Of a stretch of 64,000 nt of DNA, positions 25,073-37,000 are shown one piece after another. The notes beneath the pieces were generated by a model that saw only the letters and a program-made list of their open reading frames with translations, ran no database searches and was not told where the DNA came from. This DNA comes from Bolinopsis microptera. Its lineage: Eukaryota; Ctenophora; Tentaculata; Lobata; Bolinopsidae. The stretch lies in the NCBI RefSeq assembly GCF_026151205.1, contig NC_087081.1:8985246-9049245 (forward strand), in the 5' to 3' direction. Both the position numbers and the translations under genes were made by a program. The number at the start of each line of letters is the position of its first letter. Position 1 is the first letter of the stretch.

Positions 25073-28000
25073 CTGCGGAGGAAATTGTCAGGAGACCAGT
25101 TTATTTGTGTCGCTTCTCTAGACAGATATTTGGAAATGTGAATATGTGATGTTAGCTGACGACGTGTACGTGATGAAGCTAGCTGGTAATATGATTTAAA
25201 AAGAGATATGGGATATGGTGCCAAAGTTGGTAATACGTTTAACGATAATATCTATTTTGGCCAGACCATGACATCATTGAATGTTAGAATGGCGAAAACC
25301 AGTCGGACGTCGGTTGCTGTTTCATAAATCTGCCTTTTCAATGGCACATTGTTACCTTTCTCTTACGTATGCCTTTATAAGTTTTAAAAATATATCGAAC
25401 TAATATTGCGGGGTCAATAGGATAACAGTTGTCAGATAGTTTGTGATATTTGAGGTTATTGTGATTTAGGTTTTTTAATGGGGATTTATTTTATGTCAAT
25501 ATTTCACTACTTCTGAGTCTTAAATCCGCAGTTTTTTATTTGACATTTCCGCTTTTAGTACTTATTTTAACTCTTTAATGGAGTTTGCATTAGATTTGAT
25601 TAGATTTTGCTAATTAACTCTCGTGGCTTCTCCAGAAAAAAAGTCCGGGTAACGCCATTTCACTCAATAAACAAATCTCTCCGTTACCAATAAGCAGTGC
25701 CTTAATAGCTAAATATAACTTTATGAATATGCACAACCTACAATGCAGGTATTATCATGTAGGTCACCTACATAATACATACAATAACTAAATTACCGTC
25801 ATCTTTTCCTGATTCAAGTCCGGAAGTGTCTTATAAATAACTCGGTAATTGGCAATCAGTTGTCCCGAACTTCTGTTGAGTGTTGATGGTACTAAACACT
25901 TTTATGTTGCTTTTGATAAAATGTGCATATTTTTGTGGATTTTCTTCTTTTTTTCACATTTCTTAGTCTTATTCTATGTGCAAACGTTTTATACTTTGTA
26001 AAGGTATGATAAACCTAATAATAAATACTGGACCTAAATGGAGAAATGGAAATCATTAACGATATTATCGCTAAATTTGCTGATTTTTGGAAAGATAATT
26101 GTTTTATTTTACTAATGATCATTGAAGATGTCGAGTCGAATTCTCATCATTGGAGACAGTGAAGTCGAATCTGCGTTAAAAACGTACGGTTTTGCCACAA
26201 TCTTAAATGATCGATTCAACGGAGAAGCTGATGTTATTCTAAGGTTTGATTGCACACTGAGATTGTCCCAACTTAACTTCAAAATGATTAAGATTCTAGC
26301 AGTTTTGGTTGAAGTAGTCCTTAGGTTAGGTTTGGATTATTTATACTCAGAAGTAAGCCAATCAAACATTTCCTCTACCAAAATCTCTGCCCAGGAAGTT
26401 CCCTGGCTACACAACAGAGTGGATAAAACTACTTATGAGTAGTGTGGCCAGGAACTTGGGCTCTACTCCTGACTACGTTATCATCCTGTGTGGTAGAGGC
26501 GATTGCTTGCGGAGTAAGCAAGATAAGAGACCTGTCACATGTCCTGATCAGGTAACTTGGCTTGGATTCACTGGTTTAGCTAGTTTTAATTGTGGTCGTT
26601 TTATTTCTCCATCTCTTTTAGGTCTTGAAGGTTTTCTCAGCTCCTTGTTCTTGAATGTGATATCTAGAAGGTAAAATTAACAATATTGAAATACAAAGAT
26701 ATGGTCAATTAATAATATAGTGACTGTTATAACTTTATAATGATTTGCCAGTTCCGAAAGAACCTCTACTCGTTGGTCGACAAGATAACAAATGAAGTAG
26801 ACATGAACTCGGAGCGTTTCCTATTGCTCTCTCCTTTACCCATACATACTATGAGATTTGAGGGGGATGCTGGAAACAATTTTGACGGTATTATATTATA
26901 ACCTACGTCAGATTCAGGATGTTTCATATTTAGAATTTTCAATCTGATTCATTTGATTGAAAGAGTTCTTAGCGAGCAGTTAAGTTAACTTGGGAAGCTA
27001 CGACTTTTATAACAGTATCAAAACTACACAATCGCTTACACCATAATTGTCAGGTCTATCAATAGATAAGAGCGCTATAAAAAAGTATACTGAAAAGACT
27101 AAAGAGGTGGCTCAAAGGGTGGGAGGACAGTTTGTGGACTCTGCAGCTCTGTTAAATAAAGCTCTTGATGCTAACGTTGGTAGAGATGGCATGACTCTAT
27201 CCAGGGATGGTGAGTTAGCTTAGAGATAAGTAGAGGATAATAATAGGGTCAGTTAAAATACTAAAATACTAAAACACAACCCACCACACCCCAAACCCAC
27301 CACACCCACCCCTCCCTCTCCCCCTCCCCCCCCCCCCTCCCTCTCCCCCCTCCCTCTCCTCCCTATACCCCCCTCCCTCTCCCCCCCACCCACCCCCCTT
27401 CCCTCTCTCTCCCCTCCCCCCCCCCTCCCTCTCCCCCCCTCCCTCTCCCCTCCCCGGCCCCTCCCCCACCCTCTCCCCTCCCCGGCCCCATTGAACAGGG
27501 ATATTCTAAATATTTGCAACCTCTCAAACCTCACAGGTCACCTCAACTTGGCTGAAAAGCTGATAGAGCTGATTGAGTTGACAGAATCTCCGTTCCCTTC
27601 TTACGATAAAGTGAGTCATCAAATATATAAAGACTTGATAAACCTAATTTTTGCTGTTATAAACGTATCCTCACATTGGATCATTTTATGCTGGTAGTCA
27701 AAAATGTTCTGACAATCTTTAAGTACACGTATTTTAATACCAATAAGGATAGGCAGAATACAACCTAATTCAAAACTTACGTCACAGCTCGTTATTAAAT
27801 CTCCTAATCCTCCCAAAGATTGGAAATGACTACGAGAAAGAGTTAGGAGACATAAGCAAGACTTTCTCTCTAGTCCAGGCTGAGAATATCGTAGCTTTCA
27901 CCCACTGCACAACAGTTGATCAGTATTCTGCGTATATGAGCAAGACTCAACGAGGCAAAGTGTGAAGTGTGAACTACGTGGTAGTATCCGAGATGCTCGA

Positions 28001-31000
28001 CCAGTAAGGGTAGACATTATGGTACACATGTTTTAAGACATTGGGTAAGGGTAAGGGTGGGGTTAGGGTCCCTAAAGTTTACCCTAACCGTAACCGGTAA
28101 CCTTAACCCTAAAGTTTTCTACCCTTAGTCTTCGTGCTTCTTGGAAACTGCCCGAAGACATTTTTAAAAACACGTGTTAAACCCGATAAGAGGAAGTTTT
28201 CATGAGAAGTATGATTTCTTGAATCTTGGTAGACCGATATTCTTTATTGTTTTTGGTGTTAGTCTGAAGCAATTTTATTTTTACCATACATAATATAATA
28301 TAATTAGATTTTAAAACATTTCTGACCGTGAAAATCAGATGAATTTTACTGCAACGTTTATGTAATATCTTTAAACGTGGTGTTAGGGGGTTACCAGGGT
28401 GACGTGATGATACTAGATGATGCTACCTGGTGACGTGATGTTACCTGGTGACGTGATGTTACCTGGTGACGTGATGTTACCTGGTGACGTGATGTTACCT
28501 GGTGACGTGATGTTACCTGGTGACGTGATGTTACCTGGTGACGTGATGTTACCTGGTGACGTGATGTTACCTGGTGACGTGATGTTACCTAGTATCTTCC
28601 TTCAAGTGCACGTAGTTCCTATGCAGGATATCCGGCCAGCCAATAGTACACTCCCTAACTTCAGGCTGGTTTCTGCTAGTGTTCTCTGGAACCTTCGGAC
28701 GGCACACCTAAAAACATGTCTCCTGCCAATCATATTGGTACACTAATAACTACACGTCATATATAATCGAACTTATTGTCTCACAAATAGCTAGATTTCA
28801 TTTTCTTAGTAATAGTTGCCATTTTCATTGAGAGATAACCAATCCCAAGCAATTGCATCACGTGCTCGTTCTCGTTTAAACGCTCAGATTCAGAATTTCA
28901 AAGTTAAGAAGTGCATAATTTTAGCAACATAAGTTCAAGTGACGACAATTACGTGACTTACCTTTTGTCGAGGAGAGGATTTGTCAGTGAGAGGGTCTTT
29001 CTCATACTTTAACCAGTGGACTGACAGACTAACATCAGGATCTCTCAACACGATGTAGAGGACCGGGGTTTTATTGGAGGTGTCCGTACCTAGCTCAGCT
29101 GTAATGGATTATAATTACACATTATGATGTGACGTCACACCACGTGACATGACGTCATGCTACCTCAGGATCTCTCAACACGATGTAGAGGACCGGGGTT
29201 TTATTGGAGGTGTCCGTACCTAGCTCAGCTGTAATGGGTTATAATTACACATTATGATGTGACGTCACACCACGTGACATGACGTCACGTTACATCAGTA
29301 TCTCTTAACACGATGTAGAGGACCGGGGTTTTATTTGAAATGTCCGTACCTAGCTCAGCTGTAATGGATTATAATTACACATGATGATGTGACGTCACAC
29401 CACGTGACATGACGTCATGCTACCTCAGGATCTCTCAACACGATGTAGAGGACCGGGGTTTTATTGGAGGTGTCCGTACCTAGCTCAGCTGTAATGGGTT
29501 ATAATTACACATTATGATGTGACGTCACACCACGTGACATGACGTCACGCTACATCAGTATCTCTTAACACGATGTAGAGGACCGGGGTTTTATTGGAGG
29601 TGTCCGTACCTAGCTCAGCTGTAAGTGTAATGGATTATAATTACACATTATGATGTGACGTCACACCACGTGACATGACGTCACGCTACATCAGTATCTC
29701 TTAACACGATGTAGAGGACCGGGGTTTTATTTGAAATGGCCGTACCTAGCTCAGCTGTAATGGATTATAATTACACATTATGATGTGACGTCACACCACG
29801 TGACATGACGTCACGTTACATCAGTATCTCTTAACACGATGTAGAGGACCGGGGTTTTATTTGAAATGGCCGTACCTAGCTCAGCTGTAATGGATTATAA
29901 TTACACATGATGATGTGACGTCACACCATGTGACATGACGTCACGCTACATCAGTATCTCTTAACACGATGTAGAGGACCGGGGTTTTATTGGAGGTGTC
30001 CGTACCTAGCTCAGCTGTAAGTGTAATGGATTATAATTACACATTATGATGTGACGTCACACCACGTGACATGACGTCACGCTACATCAGTATCTCTTAA
30101 CACGATGTAGAGGACCGGGGTTTTATTTGAGGTGTCCGTACCTAGCTCAGCTGTAATGGATTATAATTACACATGATGATGTGACGTCACACCACGTGAC
30201 ATGACGTCACGCTACATCAGTATCTCTTAACACGATGTAGAGGAGCGGGGTTTTATTTGAGGTGTCCGTACCTAGCTCAGCTGTAATGGATTATTATTAC
30301 ACATTATGATGTGACGTCACACCACGTGATATGACGTCACGCTACATCAGTATCTTTTAACACGATGTAGAGGACCGGGGTTTTATTTGAGGTGTCCCTA
30401 CCTAGCTCAGCTGGAATGGGTTGTAAACACTAAATAGTCGTGAGATAATGCTGTTTATTAGGAATGAACTATTTAAGGAAAATAATAAAACATAACAATA
30501 TGTATATAACGACACCACAGACGTCACACCACGTGACATGACGTCACACCACGTGCCCAGCTCAAGATTTATGCGAGATTGCGAGCCAGACTCATCGCAC
30601 AAAATTTGTAAATAAATGAGGAAACAGAAAAAGTTTAACTTAAAAGTTGAGGGAATTAGGAACTTAACATGTATTTTATACTCTTAACGTGTATTTTATC
30701 ACTTGTTTATAGCGTGAAAACTTCGACGTAACGCGCGCGAGATTTTTGCCAGATTTTTGCGAGTTTCGTTTAAATCTCATAGCTAGGCTCACGATATCGT
30801 GAGATTCTCCGCGAGATTTCGGCACCCTCTTTCAGCACTACATATTCGGTCGCGCGCTTGCATTTTCATCGCTTTTCATCGCTATTCAATGTACTGTCTA
30901 AGTCTTAAAGGATACTAGTTGTTATAAGATCAAGATTCACAGTGGTTAGTACTATAGTTACCATGGTTACCATTAAAGGAGGTCTAAATCTCAAGGTACT

Positions 31001-34000
31001 ATTCCTGGCTACAGTCTACTCTATCTTTCTCAGAATATACTTGATACTGCCATAGGCATAGTGAATATTTCTTCATTAAAAGTTTGAGAAAGGGTCTCTT
31101 CAACTGGAGAACTGACTTATTAATCCTAGCAGGTAATTAACTCTGGATCCTCATCACATTGATTCCATTCTAAATTCTAGCCATAAACAAAACAAACATC
31201 ACCAGATAACTCCGTTTACAATAATTTGACATGTTCCAGTGTGAACGAGGCCTTCCCCGGACAAATCCTTAAATGCCAGTCTTCTCTAGATGAAGTACGA
31301 ACAGTATAATCTATCGGATAACGTATATTACAAGGTGCTCTGATGATAATTTTAGTAAAATAATTAATAATTGCCAGAAGAGTGACCGCTGACGAGACTC
31401 GAACCCGAGTCTACTGCTTGACGAGCGCGCCGTAAACCGTCGTGCTACGTAAGGCTTACCAAAATAACAATATGTAACATAATAAAATTCATAAAAATAC
31501 GCACGTAAATTTTTCGTTATTTATGGATCCAATAACAGTGACATACTTACAATTCTGAGAAATAAACATCGAGCGACATAAAGCGACATACTTACAATTT
31601 CGCTTACAAAGGGACTCGCGAAATCTTTTTAAATAGAAAATAATTTGTGGAGCAAGAAATCTTGCAGGCTGGGGGGGGGGGGGGTGTTGACTGGGGAGTA
31701 AATTTCGCCACTGCACGTGACACGTGAAAATCGCACTTTTAGTGTCAAAATCCAATCTCATCGCACTTTTTTTAGAATCTTGATAGGGGACCACGTGACA
31801 TGACATCACACCACGTGACATGACGTCACACCACGTGACATGACGTCACACCACGTGACATGACGTCCCACTACATCTAACATCTGTAAACCTGCAAGTC
31901 CAGGAGGAGGGTTGATGAGACAGAGAATTGTGTCACTCTCAATAACCAAATACTGTAATCTCGCCTCGTGTCCGGGGTACAGCTTGGACCTGAGCACAGG
32001 AGGAGTTAGATATGACGTGACGTCACACCACGTGACATGACGTCACACCACGTGACATGACATCTCGCCTCGTGTCCGCGGTACAGTTTGGACCTGAGCA
32101 GAGTTAGATAGAATGAAAACATTAAACAAATTGTATTTATTAATTATATTATATAGAAATATAAACAATCATTCAATCGTTCGAAATTAAGAAATTTTGA
32201 TTTATTTGAAACGAACTAAACGTACTACGTAGTAATAGCATCCTCACGATAATTTTAATTGGTACCACTGTGATTATAAGATGCCAGTTTAAATAACGTT
32301 TTAAATGTCTACCAATGCTCCAAAAGTTGCCGTTCTGACAAATGGTGCTGCTGGTTTAGCTGATCTCTGAGCGGGTTGTGATTATGAAGTTGTTTTAAGA
32401 GGAACTGTGCTTTATCTCCCACTCGCTTAGATATGGGTAGTTTCTTCTTGTCTTCTTTCAGTACTTTCTCGTGGGAGACGTGGTTGTAAGAGCATCTACT
32501 TGATATACCGGACTCTATTACCTGGAGTAAGGAGTATTTTAGCAAGTAACAACCAATAGAGTTAAAATTGGACCTGGCCTGGGACAACCCAAGCAACCCA
32601 TAGATTTGTATCTAGTTTCATCGATACGAATAGATACCGTCAATAAACGAAAAATTTATAAATCTCAGAACTAAAAACCACAATCAGAATAAAATGAACC
32701 TGAAGACACTTGAGGAGACTAACCTGGAGACACTTGAGGAGACTAACCTGGAGACACTTGAGGAGACTAACTTGGAGACACTTGAGGAGACTAACTTGGA
32801 GACACTTGAGGAGACTAACTTGGAGACACTTGAGGAGACTAACCTGGAGACACTTGAGGAGACTAACCTGGAGACACTTGAGGAGACTAACCTGGAGACA
32901 CTTGAGGAGACTAACCTGGAGACACTTGAGGAGACTAACCTGGAGACACTTAAGGAGACTAACCTGTAGACACTTGAGGAGACTAACCTGGAGACACTTG
33001 AGGAGACTAGGACCGTCAGTGAAGAGCTCAGTGTAGTTGAGACACCAGACAGTGAGACAGTTGTAAGCAGCTGCTAACATTGTGTGTAACTCCTCTCTGT
33101 GCAATGTACTCGGCTTGTTAGTCAGGCACTCTATATACTTACCTGGTTAACCATTTGTTAATTTAACTTTAAGTGTTATCAGTAGTTTCCAATCGTATTG
33201 AATATTACAAGAAAAACTTTCCTGAAACATTTGAAATAAAAGAAAACACACTGGAAAAAGATGATGTTAAAAGAAGTCTTAAATTGCTGAAAAGTAAATA
33301 CATTATTTGTAGTATCGACAAAGCTTCTGGTAATTTTTCATTTATTTGTAAAAAGTTTTATGTAAAAACTCTTGTCAATGAAATGGGTTTTGATCCTAAT
33401 ACTCTAGAATGTATAGGTAATGATACATATAAACCCTGTAGCGAAGACGAGACTCATTATGTCAATAAAATATCTGAGAGTCTAAAGGAGAGATTTAATG
33501 TACAAGTTGAAGATAAAAACTTGCGACTAGCACGCATCTTCTGGAACCCTAAGCTTCATAAGAACCCTTACAAGGCGAGGTTCATTGCAGGTGCCCGTTT
33601 TTGCGTTACGAAACAACTTAACGTCCAAGTTAACTGTTGTCTGAAACTTTTGAGGAAATACTTCAAGAAATACTGCGAGGCAATCTACAACAACAGCGGT
33701 ATAAACATGTTTTGGAGCATAGATTCCTCAAGTGAATTCCTTGAAGCTATCAAAAATAGCGATGTTTATAATATACAAGTATATGATTTTACTACTCTTT
33801 ATACCAGATTAGACTTGATTGAAGTAGAGAATATGATTAATGAAGTTGTTGATTTAATATTTTCAGACCGTAATAGATATATTTGTATTTCTAAAAGAGA
33901 CAGTAATACATGTTTCTTTTCCAATAAAACCTATGATTCTCATGCCTGCTTTAGTCAAGATGACCTAAAAGAGGCTGTTAAATTTATTATTTATAACACT

Positions 34001-37000
34001 TATGTCGTCTTCGGTGGGATTGTATTCATACAAACCAAGGGTATTCCTATGGGTGGAAATTCAAGTTCCCCTATAGCTGATCTCACTGTTGGCAAAAAGG
34101 AATTTAATTATATGAAACGTTTACTTCAGGAAAAGAAAATGGGATTAGCAAAGATATTATCCAATAATAAACGATATGTTGACGATTTATCTATTATTAA
34201 CTACCTTTACTTTCATAAATTGATTAAAGATATTTATCCTAATTCATTGGAGATGGAGCGAGCTGGTTCCAATAATAAAATCATTAACTACCTTGATTTA
34301 AATATTAATATTTCCACAGAAGGACTAGAAATATCAGTGTATAACAAAACTGATGATTTTAATTTTCATGTTGTATCCCTTACATTTCCTCACAGTAACA
34401 TCCCAACCGAGGTTGGCTACAACGCTTTTTCAAGTCAAGTTCTTAGATATGGCAATGTTTGCACTAGATTGGATATCTTTACCTCCCATCTTCACAAAAT
34501 ATTCAAAATTCTAATTGATAGAGGATATAGCCGTGATAGACTGATTAAAGGCATTAAACGTTGTCTGAGGAAATACGATAACGTTTTCAGGAAGTTCGGT
34601 ATTCTAGATGACCGTAACATTATTAAAGAACTCCCCTGATATCTTTTGATTTATTGAAACACGGGTACTAACTCTGCTAAACTGAACAAATTCTGAAACT
34701 TAGGTGAATAAGTGTACAACGTGCTAAACCGAAGTTCAGACTGACCAGTGAAAATGGGCGAGCGTACCAAGTGTCATTTTAATTAGAAGTTTTAGTCAGT
34801 GATTTATTATTGAAGCTTGTAATTACAATATCTAATGCTCCTATGAATACTTTAATTAATTGTTTGTCCCGTTATTCTTTTTCCTTCCTCTTTTCCTTGT
34901 CATCCCCTTTAGTTTTAAGATTCTTGCTATAAATGGCTACAGCTAACACTATTAATGCTAAGTACCAAACAACAAGTGGGAGGTGGATCGTTGGTACCAT
35001 TAAATCGATTTAACACCGCAATTCCAGTCGCAAGCCTGGGACCACTACTAGCATAGTCACAACATCTACAAAGCTGCCATATAGCCTGACTGACAATTTT
35101 CTCGACTGACTGACAATGTTTCTTCTTTTTTCCCCATTTAGAATACAAAGATTAGTACATTTTAGCTTATGATTAATATTATATTTTTACCTATAGTTTA
35201 CCTAGATTATTTTACTTTACTTTTACTTCACAGAGCTAAGTGCAGTGAGTGAAACTTATAGTTAATATAAAGTCCGAGATATCAGTTTTAACTTTTTGGC
35301 TTTAATCTTGGGATTCATGCAATAAATTTTATTACTTTTGGCTTTAGGATATTTTTTTACTGGATGTTCATTTTTATAGGTTACACTGAACAAATAGAAA
35401 TAGAAAGTTAAATAATATAACTGTGACCGAATTGATTAAGTACTAACATAGGTTGCTGATGATAAGTTGATAGCCACTCTGTATCCTCATATTGTACGGG
35501 AAGGTATTTGCCAGTCCACAGAGAATTCCAAATGGAACATACCTAAAACGGACTCAGTTCAATTTTAAAGCTTACCTAAATAAATTACCTTAGATAAGAT
35601 ATGAAAATTAGGAAGATACAAATGACTATTTAGCATTGTTTACGAATAAAAAGCAATCAGGTCATTCCCTTTCAACAAAAAAACAATGTTATGAGATAGC
35701 TAAGAAATTACCAAAACTTGATGTCCTGTTCGCTAGTTTTATCCAATATCTCACAAATCAACTCAATCATCTTCATCCAGACCCTCTGAAGGTTATCATT
35801 GAGATCCTCCACTATACTATGGTTACTGTTGGCTTTGTTCTCTAGAGTGCATTCCACGTCATCAGCTTCCCTGCTGTACTTGGTGACGGGTGAGGTCTGG
35901 TTCGAGTACTCTTCTTCTGAGTAACCTGGGAGAGTAACCTGGTAACCTGGTAATTGGTAAAGGGTGTAACCTGGTAACCTGGTAATTGGTAAAGGGTGTA
36001 AGTTGTAACCTGGTAACCTGGTAAAGGGTGTAACCTGGTAACCTGGTAATTGGTAAAGGGTGTAAGTTGTAACCTGGTAACCTGGTAACCTGGTAACCTG
36101 GTAACCTGGTAACCTGGTAACCTGGTAATTGGTAAAGGGTGTAAGTTGTAACCTGGTAACCTGGTAATTGGTAAAGGGTGTAAGTTGTAACCTGGTAACC
36201 TGGTAACCTGGTAATTGGTAAAGGGTGTAAGTTGTAACCTGGTAACCTGCTAACCTGCTAACCTGGTAACCTGGTAACCTGGTAATTAGTAAATATATAC
36301 TAACCAGGGTAGTGGTGCCTCTTGTCAAGTAGTAGGATGTAAAGCCCTTTCATTATCTGTGATTTGTTTACCAGATCATCTTCCTGAAATAGTGTTTTAC
36401 AGTCACGTGATACTGTCTTGTAGAACAGTAGTGATGTTCAAGTGGAAACAATTAAGTCATTAATAATTAATGACTCGTTGTGCGTTTAAAGCTAATAATT
36501 ATAAATAATTATTTGTAAAGCGCTAATCATACTATACATCGATTTCTAACTCCAAACCTAAAAAACTGGAGCACAATGGATTTTAAAACTGTATTAAAGT
36601 ATTAAAAATATAATTATTGAAAAATATAATTTTAAAACTGTATTAAAGTATTAAAAATATAATTATTTTAAAATATAATTTTAAAACTGTATTAAAGTAT
36701 TAAAAACATAATTATTGAATCGGTCAGAACAAGTATTATAAAATAAACAACGCTTCAAAATAAAAAACATTCAACTAAAGATTGAGATATTATAATATTC
36801 ATTAATGAAATACTTAGAGTTGTTACCTGAATAGAGTTCTCCAAAGCCACAATCATAATCTCCACACATTTAGACCATAACTCTCCCATTGTCTTTAGTT
36901 GTGCTGATGCGCTGTAGAGCTTACTGTCCCCTGAAAGGGTGTAAGTTGTAACCTGGTAACCTGGTAACCTGGTTACCTGGTAACATGGTAACCTGGTAAC

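Noticed and set aside
27253-27534. Gly/Arg-rich frames on the minus strand
   Set aside because: Translation of a polypyrimidine tract that precedes an acceptor of the nested gene.
28412-28592. CRISPR-like direct repeats
   Set aside because: Units are contiguous without unique spacers and the genome is eukaryotic; the same holds for the other arrays.
31384-31455. Functional tRNA gene
   Set aside because: The B-box is good but no acceptor stem or clear anticodon arm could be folded; kept only as a low-confidence tRNA-like fragment.
32694-33036. Plus-strand NLETLEET and RRLTWRHL frames
   Set aside because: Antisense shadows of the exon 17 donor array.
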